NCBI GenBank assembly: GCA_950295325.1
Contig: OX485808.1
Coordinates: 23,270,527-23,334,526, forward strand
Source of the DNA: Polytrichum commune
Lineage: Eukaryota > Streptophyta > Polytrichopsida > Polytrichales > Polytrichaceae
Reading direction: 5' to 3'
Length of the DNA stretch: 64,000 nt
Part shown: piece after piece, positions 39,880 to 50,150 of the stretch
Position numbering within the stretch: the first letter of the stretch is position 1
How the letters are laid out: the number at the start of each line of letters is the position of its first letter
The notes under the pieces: model-generated
What the model was told of the DNA's origin: nothing
The model's database searches: none
Seen by the model: the letters and a program-made list of their open reading frames with translations, nothing else
Made by a program: the position numbers and the translations under genes

Positions 39880-40290
39880 GTCCAATATTTAAGGTAGATG
39901 TGCCTAATTCGGTGTTTGATCTTAACCATACACTTATATTCAAGTGGTGTATGGTTGAGTGTGAGTCTAAGAACAAACACCAAAAAACACGTGTTGAAAT
40001 GAGATTGGAATATATATTCATAATGGGTTAACCACCCTAGGCACAACAATCAACATAATTGGGGGGGGGACTACCTATATGATGCTTCAATAACTCACAA
40101 AATCTCTAGTTTGACAATAAATAGGATAAGCTATTCATACACGTTCTAAAAGTTATGAGGAAAATGGGTACGGAAAATTAGGATTTGCTAATCTTCTCGC
40201 ACTAATTGCGTGGTTCATATCTTATGAGAAGTGGGTGCAAAGAGAAAAGTGGCCGTTTAAGACTTGCTTATCCTAGAGCGGTCTTTCCTT
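39880..40290. repeat. Family A dispersed repeat, long copy
   Basis: Carries 'GTGCCTAATTCGGTGTTTGA', 'AAGTGGTGTATGGTTGAGTG', 'ACACGTGTTGAAATGAGATT', 'TAGTTTGACAATAAATAGGA', 'AATTAGGATTTGCTAATCTT' and 'GTTTAAGACTTGCTTATCC'. Together these link the 5'-type blocks seen at 11160 with the 3'-type blocks seen at 2992, 9720 and 13330, so this copy best shows the full family. Confidence 0.65.
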
Positions 40291-41868
40291 TACATCATTG
40301 TGCAAGAGGAAGATGATGTTCAACATACAAATGCCAAGTGTCATGTCTTTGCAATTTAGTATTTAAGGGGGAAGATAATATTGAGCTTGCTAATGGCAAG
40401 TATCATGTGTTTAGGGTTAAGGGTTAATGGGTTGACCACTATGTAACCTAGGCATAAACCTCATAATATTATTGAGCATACTAATGCCACAATGTCATGT
40501 ATTTACATGAATGGTTGCGTTGTTGATCATTAGTGTGACCTACACATAGTCCTCATAATAGGGTTGATGACACTATCATGTTGGTGACACTAGATACCAT
40601 GAACAATGTAGTGCAAAGGAGGAGATTGTCCTTTTGAAAAGGGTTGATCTTGTACCCATGTGCATAAAATTGCCCTCATTTCTCAAACATGCAAGTGTTG
40701 CAAGGACTAACCTACTTGAGAGTCATTTTTCCTACTTGCTACAAGCAATTATTCCACATGTTGGTCCAAGTGCACCTACAAATGATGCGTTCTCTCCATT
40801 GTTCCCATGGTTCAAATGAAGCAACGAGCAATAAAAGATTGTATTTCCGTCGCTTTTAGTTCCCATGCTTATAACTATAAACATGCACACACGCAGATTA
40901 TGTATATGTGTGTGTGCCCCACATTGGAATCTTATTGCTCTTTGTGTCCCGCCTCCCCCAACCACCACCACCAATCTTATCAAGGTAAAGGAGGTCTAGT
41001 TATAACCTACTCCTCTTAAGTTTGTTGTTAATTCAACCTAATTATGTGAGTCTAAATGAGGGTTTAAATACTAATTATGAAGCAAGAATTGGCTTTGTAT
41101 TCTAAAAATTGCATTATAGAAGTGGACTACATTTTGCACCTTACGTGAGAGTAGGCGAGGGGTGGGGGAGGAGCCAAAAGAGCAAAGAAATCTTGACATG
41201 GGCTTGCGTACTATCTCAATACGTGGGCCTTGTTCCATTTGGGGTAATCATATTGGAAAGCCCCATAAATGGTTCAAAAGTAAATCATAGCAACCAATGA
41301 TAGTCGGAGGCAATACGGGGTATGAGAGCTATGGATAACACTAGGAAAATCATGCACTTGCCTTGAACAATTATGACCATCAAAACTAGATTGAAGGATT
41401 TTTTGGACAATCAAGGGTCAATGTAGCAATCGTAATGTTAACTAGTTGCATGTCCTTTAATTTCCTTAGTTACTTCAACCCTACTTGAATATCCATGTTT
41501 TTTTCTTTGGAACACATATCTAATCATAATATAGAAACGACTTGAACACAATGTTTATGAGGGAAAAACGAAGACCCAACAAATGCACAACAATCCATGT
41601 TAACATGTGACTTCCAAACACCAGTACCATCAAATGTTATACTAGTCATTTATGAACATTTTTTTAAACACTTTCTCATCTAATCTTTGACATAGTCATT
41701 CTAAGGGTATGTGACCTTGTGTGAAACATAGTGAGACTACCACTCATCTCTCAATTAATGAGAGAGTTTAAAATACATCCTTGGTCATGCTTTAATATAC
41801 TAGCATTGGGAAATATCATTATATTCATTTAATTCATTCATTTAACAAATCCTTTGGTCTCTACGCCA
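40291..41868. other. Non-coding stretch with dispersed short repeats
   Basis: Near 40360-40620, variants of 'CATACTAATGCCAAGTGTCATGTATTT' in shorter pieces recur, and 'ACACTAGATACCATGAACAA' resembles the right end of the TIR element at 42405-42432. No gene seen. Confidence 0.4.
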
Positions 41869-42432
41869 TTTATAGTATATAGTGTAATGTATACTATTGG
41901 TGAACAATCCAAACTAGACGCCTAGAGGCCCATTAGTGTCACATATGCTAATTGTCAACATAAATAACTTTTAAAAGTGCATTCTTGTTTATGGTATTTA
42001 TGATAATTAAAATAACAAAATGAAATGCTTGAGATGATAGTTTTATGTTTTAGTATGCAAGAGGAAGATATTATTAAGCATACTTATGCTAAGTGTCAGG
42101 CATTTATTTTTTTCTATGCAAATAATATAAAACACTCTAGTGGCAAGTGTCATGTATTTACATGTTTATATGCAAGAGGAAAATATTGTTGGGGCATAAT
42201 TATGCCAAGTGTCATGTATTTGCACTTGTGGTCAACTTGTTGACCATTGTGTACCCCAAGGATAGAACTCATAATATTATTGAACATACTAATAAAATAC
42301 TAGTAAACGCATTAACACCAAGTATCACGAGCTTAATCTAATGGTCAAGTTGTTGGCGATTAGTGTAACCTAACATAAACCTCATAATAGGGTAAGTGAT
42401 ATTATTGCACATGTGGCACTAAATACCATAAA
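41869..42432. mobile_element. CACTA-like TIR element with internal short repeats
   Basis: The left end CTCTACGCCATTTATAGTAT and the inverted right end CACTACACCATTTATGGTAT, then TTAGTGCC, form an inverted repeat related to the ends at 2225 and 30025. Inside, 'GCAAGAGGAAGATATT', 'CATACTTATGC' and 'AAGTGTCATGTATTT' recur several times. Target duplication not resolved. Similar internal sequence appears near 40330-40620 and the right end near 58880-58930. Confidence 0.45.
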
Positions 42433-42795
42433 TGGTGTAGTGTAGGAAGCCCCTTAGGTACCAAGTTTAGAATGTCAACATGGTATCACGGCTCTTCACT
42501 ATTTCAAAGTTTAGCCCCAAAACATAATGGACCCCATGGGAGGAGAGGGAAGCTAAATGTGAGCGATGAGGAATGAGTGGTGAGTAGTAACATGTGAGTG
42601 ATTACATCAAATTTAGTACTTGTGCACAATTTTAGGCCATCTATGCTAAAATAACACCCACTGTATTGCAATTTGTATTTGTACAGTACTATAATGTTGT
42701 TTGAGCAAGAGTGAAATGGGATTAATCACCATTGATATTTGAAAAACTATCCGTCCATTGTTAATTTTAATTTTAAGAATCCACACCAATACATG

Positions 42796-44230
42796 TCACT
42801 TGTTGACATTATCAAACATGCGGCTAAACAAAACACTTGAAACACTACTCACTTCTACAACACTAGCAAGTTCAAGTAGTCGCATGATTTCATTCAAGGT
42901 GAGCATAGGAGCGTGAATGAATTTGTCACTATTGTAGTCAACCTTGCACAAAAATCTAAGCAGATTATATAGACGTTTACAATATACCCATTTGCCTCTC
43001 TTTCCCAAAGCTTTCAAGAACATTTTTGTGAAGTCCAAGCATGTGCAATGTGGGATGTCACCAATTGTGACATGGTAGGAGCTCTACTCCTTGAAAATCA
43101 CATTGATTATCATTCCGAATCGAGGGTATGGAATGGCACTGACTCCAATTACACAGTGACCGTCCATGAGTCCTATGTTCTCCCATTTGTTTTTGTGATA
43201 TGTTTGGTGATGCTAGATTGCGATGCATTGCGTTGGAGAAACATGGAACTTGGGTGGGCAACATGGTTTAGGGGCACACTGAAATGCGACCAATGGATTG
43301 GGAGTGTCACAATTAATGAAAGCCTTTGACGTGGTGAAAGCACGTCCTTCTGATGCAATTGAAACCCGGTGTCTTCAAGATCCAACACCTCCTCCTTCGG
43401 CACATTGATACCTACCTTCACTAACCATGTGCTAGGTACTATGAAGCCAGTCCAACGCATACTTCTTAGTGTTGCCACTCACACAATACTTGATGTCATG
43501 AGGGTAAAACCAAAACCTATCTTCCACATTGTTGGTGGAGTAGTACTCCTTCATAATCTTGTATGTTGGAGCAAAGTTGTCATGTTTGCTAGATCCAACT
43601 TTGGATTGCACAAAGTTCATGTATTGACTTGCATCACTCAACATCTTTTAGCGGAATTGGGTGACAATCTTGCAATACTTCACTTGGAAGATGGGAACTC
43701 GGTCTCCAACACCGATGTGGTATGAGACATACCATGCTTTGCATAATTCAAATGACACCTCTATGCATGTCCTCTTTGCCTTAGTATTAAGGTGAAGAAT
43801 TGAATTATTCACCCTGTTAAGTTGATGCAAGTTGCAATCAACATTGGGCGACAAGTCAAACTTTTGTTTGGTGGATCCAAACAACTCCGATCTTTCCAAG
43901 GCACAATCCCTAGTGTTAAGATCTTTTGCCCTGGATAGGACTTCATAGCATTTGCAACCAACATGGGATTTCCATACTTGGCAACGACGTTCAATTTTGA
44001 AGATGCTTAATGGGCCCTTTATCAAAAGTTCTCCCTTTCAACCACGGCATGTAATCAACAATATACATGGAGGCTCTAATGAAATCGTCAACTATTGCTT
44101 TGTATATGCAAGTCGTCTTGTTGTTGGGTTTTTGAAGCCACTTGTTGTGCACCGTCTTTGCAAGGTTACATGTTGGCATTTATGCACATTCATTTACTAT
44201 CATATCATGCAAATAATATATAAATTATAG
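42796..44230 (-). pseudogene. Frame-shifted gene remnant, family not identified
   Basis: A chain of overlapping minus-strand frames can be followed from about 44179 down to 42796: 43991-44179 (with CNLAKTVHNKWL), 43809-43994 (YGNPMLVANAMKSYPG), 43648-44025 (DLNTRDCALERSELFGS), 43432-43644 (EDRFWFYPHDIKYC), 43173-43478 (EEVLDLEDTGFQL) and 42796-43038 (LTLNEIMRLLELASVVEV). Frame changes occur where one ORF overlaps the next, as expected for one gene with several indels and stops. It lies next to the old gypsy remnant but has no retroviral motif. It could be the C-terminal part of a transposon-encoded protein; I cannot name it. Confidence 0.45.
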
Positions 44231-44569
44231 TGGGCAGTATATATGTCCAAGATGTTCAAAGTAAAATAACATTTGATAATACATTTTAATAATGCACTTA
44301 CAATATTCATATGACCACCCATTGATTGTAACGGAGATGCCATAATTCAAAGCACTCAAAGAGAACAAGTATGTTATCTTTTGTCACAGCTCCGGAGAAC
44401 ACTCACCATGAACTTATCACATGATATTTTGTTTCAACCTCATTCATTGTTTTTGCGTCCTTGTAATCCTCGCATAGTTGTTGGTGTTGAAACTACAATG
44501 ATAGTTTAATATACTTCTGCATCACCTTTTTTATATATAGTTTAATAATACATGTAGAATAATAAAAAT

Positions 44570-46033
44570 GACCATAGGTATCACAACACTTGGATCAACA
44601 CATCCGATCTCATGTGGTTCAAATACAAATGTCTTGCCATGACATGAAAGCATCTCCTTAAAACCTTGCCTCTCAACATTAGTAAATAAATATGTCATTT
44701 CTAGTCTTCAATCCATCTAAATTTGAATACGTGAACTTATGTCTTATCTTCCTTGGATCCCTCATATTTGGTTGCATCGAAAATTTTCCTATTTTCTCCT
44801 CACAATCCAAAAGTAATGACAACGATACCATCTTCATTTTCTTCGCCACCGTTTTATATTTTGTTTTTACCCTCACTTCATGAATCGATTCCTTCAAATC
44901 AACGAAAATCTTAATCTCCCCAAAAAAATCCTTAGAACAAATATTTACAACTCCATCACCTCCATCACACCCATAATCTAGCAACGTTTGATTTCACCCA
45001 TAGTATCTTCAAACATGTTTCATCAACCACTCCATAAATGTCTTCATCTTCGCTGAGTTCACCTTGCACCCTCAATTTTTGTTCAAGATCTCTAACAAAG
45101 CATTTCTCCATTTTCTTCAAAGCATCCACCTTCTTGAATAACATAGAGCCATTCCTCAAAAACATAGTATCTTTTGTACTTTTACAACTAGGTATGAGTT
45201 TTTTATTTCATGCACCATTGCAATCCCGTCCTACAATAGCATAAGGCAAAAATCCATTGGATTCTCTACTTCCTTGAACTCTTTCATCATCTTTGGCATA
45301 GGTTGCTCCTTCAAGCCATCCCAATTTTTCTCATGGTTCATATAAACCGTCAAAAATTGAACAGTCTTCTTCCCATCTTGACTTCTAATCCTTGTATATG
45401 CGGATCCATCATTCATCACCTTTGACTTCATTCTACAAGCTAGAATGTATGGTTAGCCTAAAATAATAAGATAAGTAGACATGGCTTGAACAAATAAATA
45501 GTATTCACACCCAACATTTCCTATTATCACCTCTATATTTAAACATGCTTCATACAATTCTCCCCGTGAGTTGTTTGCCGCTCGAATCAACCATCCGTGA
45601 TTGGTATCAATAGAGTATCATTTTTTTCATACAACTTCTTAATGCCAAATTGATATCCAATCCATAATCGATCAATGTTACTATCGGCTCTTCAAAATCC
45701 CCTAACTTCACCAAAGTCTCTATCGTAGTCCTAACCAATGATTCCAAAAATAATGGCTCTGATAAGAATCCAAACTTTTATATCACTCATTTTCAAATTT
45801 CATCCGAAACATTTTGTTGTAATGATGGACTGTAAATATCATTATCCCTCATCAACCTCGTTCTTTGTATATTTGACAACATCATCTCCGGCAGTGTTTG
45901 ACGTTTATTCAATAATGACCTCATGAAATTCACTCTTTGCATTGCCATGAATCTCTCCAATGGTGAATTCTACATTTCCATTCAAAATTCGTCCTTCCAA
46001 TATTTTTTTGAATTTGTGGCAACTTCAATGTCC
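44570..46033 (-). pseudogene. Old Ty3/gypsy remnant, downstream half (protease and pre-RT)
   Basis: On the minus strand, below the insertion point, frames read the end of a Gag-like ORF, then a retropepsin-like region with TLIDYGLDIN (DYG in place of the usual D-S/T-G), LIPITDGW and YPIILG-like pieces. A segment with SAYTRIRSQDGKKTVQFLTV follows, then an acidic linker and, near 44570-44700, FKEMLSCHGKTFVFEPHEIG, which resembles the stretch before the reverse transcriptase in gypsy Pol. Stops and frame shifts are frequent, so it is dead. The RT itself was not found downstream. Assignment to Ty3/gypsy rests on motif order and family memory. Confidence 0.55.
46030..46033. repeat. Target-site duplication, left copy (GTCC)
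   Basis: GTCC directly precedes the left LTR and is repeated at 55835-55838 directly after the right LTR. Deleting the element plus one GTCC rejoins the flanking reading frame without a shift, which confirms the borders. Confidence 0.85.
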
Positions 46034-46569
46034 TGTCGTGTAAACTAAGATCGTTAAACACAACAGATCGAGTGTCGTCGTCAACATCAATTAGCAAAAT
46101 AAAATAGCAAACTAAAATGCTAAACAACCACCTCTTCAAGATGAGGGTTTCTCTCTCCAAGCTTAAGAAACTAAAATGTCTCCTTACAAAGCTTAAGAAA
46201 CTCTAAAATTCACACACAAGAGTCAAGCTATCTCTCACTCCACGAAGGGAGAATCCAAGAATGCAAGTGGTGGAGAAAGAATGCAAAGGCTTTACTCATA
46301 ATCTACTTCACCATAGCCATGAAAAAGCAACAACAAGCTCTCTCTCTCAAAACACACTCACAAGACTTGACTTGACAACAATGGCAAGTCAAGAGGCCTT
46401 CCTCTCCATACAACCCCAATCCTATGTGGAGTTCATCCATGGAGTGGATGAACAACTAACTAGGACTCCCAATGGAGTCCGTTACTCATCCCAACACACA
46501 TAGACTCCTAGTGGAGTCCATTTACTCCTAAATTGACGTGACTTAGCCCCGATGTCACCTCACGTGACA
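46034..46569 (-). repeat. 3' LTR (full form, 536 bp)
   Basis: On the element's strand it begins TGTCACGTGAGG and ends ACACGACA, giving TGTC...GACA termini. It consists of a 429-bp core (46141-46569) shared with the 5' LTR and a 107-bp terminal block (46034-46140) that the 5' LTR lacks. A second copy of that 107-bp block lies just inside it (46572-46678). Confidence 0.85.
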
Positions 46570-46571
46570 GC

Positions 46572-46678
46572 TGTCGTGTAAACTAAGATCGTTAAACACA
46601 ACAGATCGAGTGTCGTCGTCAACATCTATTAGCAAAATAAAATAGCAAACTAAAATGCTAAACAACCACCTCTTCAAG
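46572..46678 (-). repeat. Extra copy of the 107-bp LTR terminal block
   Basis: Identical to 46034-46140 except for one base (CATCAATT versus CATCTATT). It abuts the 3' LTR through two bases (GC), so the local sequence GACAGCTGTC looks like a joint between the end of one LTR and the start of another, as in two-LTR circles. Confidence 0.85.
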
Positions 46679-46690
46679 TGCCCCCACTAG
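46679..46690 (-). promoter_or_regulatory. Polypurine-tract-like sequence
   Basis: On the element's strand it reads CTAGTGGGGGCA, the kind of G-rich tract that primes plus-strand synthesis next to the 3' LTR. Here it abuts the extra 107-bp block rather than the LTR's TGTC end. Confidence 0.5.
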
Positions 46691-47003
46691 CAGATAAGGA
46701 GCCCCTCCAATCGGCTAGGAACACACACACTCATCGATAGAGTTGTTGAACATGATGAAGTTGTTGCTACATCTATACATATTCAATTGGGTAGTGGTAA
46801 TCTAGGGAATTAAACTCATGATTGAGAAAGTAATCCAAGAACTATAGGCTGGGTGCAATTTGAGCCCCATCCTTAATCGCCTTCAATAAGTTATGTTGAA
46901 TTCTTGGATAACTCTTTCAATGTGATTTTCAATCCCATAAAATTTCCAACCAACTAAATAACAACTTCACCACTAAAACATGTGGTAAACATCCACAAAA
47001 TCC

Positions 47004-48278
47004 TCAATCATGACCATTAACGGCCACGGAATGAGAGGCTTTCTGACAACGAGGACAAACCCAATTGCCAGAAGGAAGAGTCAAAAGGGGAGGTGTCAAA
47101 CATGCCATGTGCCATCCACGTTGACATTGGTCGCACAATAACATTGTTGCAGCTCTTGTCTTCTCTCCACAAACATAACAAGGCAGACCCTGTGGTACAA
47201 CCGCCAACTCGGGATGCACAGAGCCGTCGATGGGAAGGTGACATGGAGCACAATTCTTTGAATGCTCACGACATTCCCGTCCATCCTTGCCTTCAAGCAA
47301 TAATATACCACTTGGCAAGACATCTTTTACCCGTAAAATCGTGCGCCCAGCCTTGACATCCAATGTCGTAGGCGCCTCCCGTTGCAAGTAAACATAATTC
47401 CCTTTGGAAAATCTACGAACCTGAGGTCGATAAGCTCCACTGCGGATCTGGACATACCGTAATGTATCACGATGTTGAGCAATATTTAAGTTCTCCATAG
47501 CCATAGGCATGGCCTTTTGGAAGAACGTTGCTTGGTCATGAAGACATTGAGCCCAAACATTTGGATCATCCAAGTTTACCACGGGAGCCAATTTCTCTCG
47601 CACCGAGCTAGGTAAAATTGGTTCCCGTCCATACAAGAGTTGGTAAGGACAATAGGATGCCAAAGATGCTTGCCTGCTGAAACGATAACCCATTGCTATC
47701 CATGGTAACATTAAGTCCCAATCGCGATGGTTGCCATGAACCAATCCATACTTCCGCAAACTGCGCTTAACCGTCTGAACAACTCGTTCAGCTAAGCCAT
47801 CTGCCTCAGGGTGATCTCTAGAAGTTGTTCGATGATCAATCAAAGCCTTGGTACACAAAGCCTCGAAAGATCCAAGGAATTTTCTCCCTTGATCTGTCAA
47901 CACCTCTGCAGGTGCTCCAAACCGTGCCAAAACTCGATCAAGAAATGCCATAGCCGCCAATTCTGAGGAATTTTGGGGAAGAGCCACGAGTTCAATCCAC
48001 TTACTAAAATGCTCCACCATCACAAGCACATACTTGGAACCACGTGGAGTGATAGTAAGCGGTCCGGCAAAATCCAAAGACCAACGATATCCCAAGTCCA
48101 TAATAGGTAAAGGCTGAAGTTGAGGTGACAAAGTATTAAAACTTGACCTGACCCGGTCACATACTTCACACCGAGAAACATAAGTGGCAACCTGTTGATA
48201 CATACCAGTCCACCAATATTGGTTGCGCAACATAGAGTGCGTCCTTCGCACTCCAAAATGTCCAAGCTCCTCGTGCAC
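47004..48278 (-). CDS. Integrase with C-terminal PHD finger
   Basis: It inserts the cDNA into host DNA. It has 424 codons in the same frame as the RT ORF, directly after the TAA; the first codon is GTG, so this is a continuation of Pol rather than an independently started gene. The N-terminal zinc motif is H2, H7, C37 and C40. The catalytic DD35E triad is intact at D69 (SLDFAG), D129 (LTDQG) and E164 (GLAER). From about residue 290 a conserved linker (ILRVKDVLPSGILLLEG) leads to a C4HC3 PHD finger (C367, C370, C382, C385, H390, C393, C408, C411) with the usual tryptophan before the last pair (NWVCPRC). PHD fingers commonly read histone H3 tails, so the domain may steer integration, as chromodomains do in chromoviruses. 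That role is inferred. Confidence 0.93.
   Translation of the reverse strand: MHEELGHFGVRRTHSMLRNQYWWTGMYQQVATYVSRCEVCDRVRSSFNTLSPQLQPLPIMDLGYRWSLDFAGPLTITPRGSKYVLVMVEHFSKWIELVALPQNSSELAAMAFLDRVLARFGAPAEVLTDQGRKFLGSFEALCTKALIDHRTTSRDHPEADGLAERVVQTVKRSLRKYGLVHGNHRDWDLMLPWIAMGYRFSRQASLASYCPYQLLYGREPILPSSVREKLAPVVNLDDPNVWAQCLHDQATFFQKAMPMAMENLNIAQHRDTLRYVQIRSGAYRPQVRRFSKGNYVYLQREAPTTLDVKAGRTILRVKDVLPSGILLLEGKDGRECREHSKNCAPCHLPIDGSVHPELAVVPQGLPCYVCGEKTRAATMLLCDQCQRGWHMACLTPPLLTLPSGNWVCPRCQKASHSVAVNGHD
47046..47180 (-). other. PHD finger domain (integrase residues 367-411)
   Basis: Spacing C-x2-C-x11-C-x2-C-x4-H-x2-C-x14-C-x2-C, with MLLCD before the third cysteine and GWH at the histidine, matches the canonical PHD pattern and not a RING (wrong order) or a retroviral zinc knuckle. 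Confidence 0.92.
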
Positions 48279-48281
48279 TTA
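48279..48281 (-). other. In-frame TAA between RNase H and integrase
   Basis: The frame runs ...R-A-S-L-V-R-TAA-V-H-E-E-L-G-H... with no shift. The following bases (GTGCAC) do not fit a known read-through signal. In gypsy elements RT and integrase normally lie in one polyprotein, so this is most simply a point lesion in an otherwise intact copy. Confidence 0.7.
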
Positions 48282-50135
48282 CCGTACCAAAGAAGCTCTT
48301 TGATCTGGCCTTGGAACGATGCGCCTCGTTCCGTTCGGCCACACACGAAATAACAAGTTGTTTGCCCAACGAAACCTTGTTATCCGGTGACTAACTCTAT
48401 CTCGCTCCATAGCAGATAGTCCAAGAGGAAATATCCCTTGTTGAAGTTTGTACAAGACCGCCTGGTCTTCCCACACATCACTAACAACGAGAGATTTATC
48501 AACCTCCTCATCATGTTCTTCTACAAGGATCTCAGCAGCCAATCCCGACATCATTGTGAGATATGTGGCAGCATGCCAACCCGGCACTGCCTCACGATCA
48601 CAATCTCCATGCCACCTGGCTCCAGTTAAATCCTCATCTGAAGGACTTGGATTGCGAGACAATCCGTCTGCATCCAAGTTGGCAATTCCTGCTCGGTGAA
48701 CAACTTCAAAATCATATTCCTGAAGTAACAATGCCCACCTAGCAAGTTTCCCGGTGAGCTTATCTGATTCCATAAGCCATTTTAAAGGCTGATGATCAGT
48801 CACCAAAGTAAACTTTTGCCCATACAAATAAGGTCGAAAATGTGCAATGGCCCAAACGGCCGCCAAGGCCTCGCCTTCATAAGAAGAATAATTAGATTCA
48901 ACACTATTATTGCTTCTAGATGCATAAGCCACCACATATTCCTTTCCCTCTTCATCTTTCTGTGTCAAAACCGCTCCCAATCCCACTGTACTCCAATCCG
49001 TGTGCAATTGAAAAGCTCTAGACACATCCGGGCGTCGAAGCACTGGCACTGAACCGAGCCTCTGCTTCAATGTATCAAATGCCTGTTGTTGTTCCCGACT
49101 CCAAATCCATGGTTGGTCTTTCCCCGTGAGAATGGTAAGAGGTTTGGCAATCAAACTAAAGTTTTTGACAAACCTCCTATAATAATTTGCCAATCCTAGA
49201 AATGCACGAAGCCGTGGTACATCACTAGGTGCGGGAATTTTGTGCAAAGCATCCACCTTCGCCTGTTGCACACCAAGACCGCCATGAACAATCATGTGGC
49301 CTAAATAGGGCAATTGATCATGGAAAAACTTACATTTTCCATGATGTAAACGGAGTCCCCACCGTTGAAGTCGTTCAAATACCGCTTGCAAATGCCTCAC
49401 ATGATCATGTGGACTGTTACTAAAGATGATAACATCATCAATGTAACATCTAGCAAACGGCAAACCAGCCAATAATTGGTCCATCACCCGCTGAAATTCA
49501 GCTGGTGCATTCTTGAGACCAAATGGCAGAAATTTCCAATGATAAAGTTGATCCTTGCCATCTTTATCAATTCCCCAAAATGCGGTCTTCACCCGATCAC
49601 CCAACAACAAAGGTAATTGGTGATAACCAGACCTCAAATCCAAAGTGCTGAAGATTCTAGAAAATCCTAGTGCATCAAACAACTCCTCCGGCATCGGCAT
49701 TGGATATCGATCCGACTTGGTCTTGCGGTTGACTGGACGATAATCACCACACATCCGTTTTTCCGTCCAGTTGCCAAAGATATCCTTCTTTGACGGCATA
49801 ACCGTGGCACAAGCATACTCTCCATTGGAGAGTTCAATCAATTCCGCTGCCAATAACTCTTGACATCGAGTTTGAACACCCAACCTTTCAGAGGTACTAA
49901 GTCTGTATGGCCGTCTGAAAATAGGGTGGTCGTCCTCGAGTTGAATACGAACAGGTTTACCTTTATATCCTTCAAGATCATGAAGACTAAAGGCAAAACA
50001 ATTACGGTAAGAGCGAATAAATGCCCGTACCTTTCGTGCTTCGGCACCAGTAAGCTTTGGCCGCACTTCAATTGACCAATCGTCAAATTCCGTGGTTTCC
50101 TTCTTCATAGAAGGATTGCCAATTGGTGCCAGCAC
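48279..50135 (-). CDS. Reverse transcriptase and RNase H (Pol)
   Basis: It copies element RNA to DNA. It has 618 codons, continuous in frame with ORF1 across a TAG, so it is expected as a read-through fusion; the first listed codon is GTG and I do not take it as a true start. The RT region (about residues 70-290) has CGDYRPVN, STLDLRSGYHQL (first catalytic Asp at D166), FLPFGLKNAPAEFQ and the YIDD box at 231-234. The RNase H region (about 372-495) has HTDWST (D380), YEGEALAAVWA (E420/E422), TDHQPL (D447) and NLDADGLSR (D490). All expected catalytic residues are present. The C-terminal part (about 500-618) is the linker towards integrase. Sequence and order are Ty3/gypsy. Confidence 0.95.
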   Translation of the reverse strand: MLAPIGNPSMKKETTEFDDWSIEVRPKLTGAEARKVRAFIRSYRNCFAFSLHDLEGYKGKPVRIQLEDDHPIFRRPYRLSTSERLGVQTRCQELLAAELIELSNGEYACATVMPSKKDIFGNWTEKRMCGDYRPVNRKTKSDRYPMPMPEELFDALGFSRIFSTLDLRSGYHQLPLLLGDRVKTAFWGIDKDGKDQLYHWKFLPFGLKNAPAEFQRVMDQLLAGLPFARCYIDDVIIFSNSPHDHVRHLQAVFERLQRWGLRLHHGKCKFFHDQLPYLGHMIVHGGLGVQQAKVDALHKIPAPSDVPRLRAFLGLANYYRRFVKNFSLIAKPLTILTGKDQPWIWSREQQQAFDTLKQRLGSVPVLRRPDVSRAFQLHTDWSTVGLGAVLTQKDEEGKEYVVAYASRSNNSVESNYSSYEGEALAAVWAIAHFRPYLYGQKFTLVTDHQPLKWLMESDKLTGKLARWALLLQEYDFEVVHRAGIANLDADGLSRNPSPSDEDLTGARWHGDCDREAVPGWHAATYLTMMSGLAAEILVEEHDEEVDKSLVVSDVWEDQAVLYKLQQGIFPLGLSAMERDRVSHRITRFRWANNLLFRVWPNGTRRIVPRPDQRASLVR

Positions 50136-50141
50136 AACCTG

Positions 50142-50150
50142 TGATTGCTA
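50142..50150 (-). promoter_or_regulatory. Read-through signal: UAG followed by CAAUCA
   Basis: ORF1 ends TAG-CAA-TCA on the element's strand. The six bases after the stop fit CARYYA, the context known to make UAG leaky (the tobamovirus replicase type). The frame continues unbroken into RT for 618 codons. This would make Gag-PR-DNMT the main product and Gag-Pol a minor one. Confidence 0.75.
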
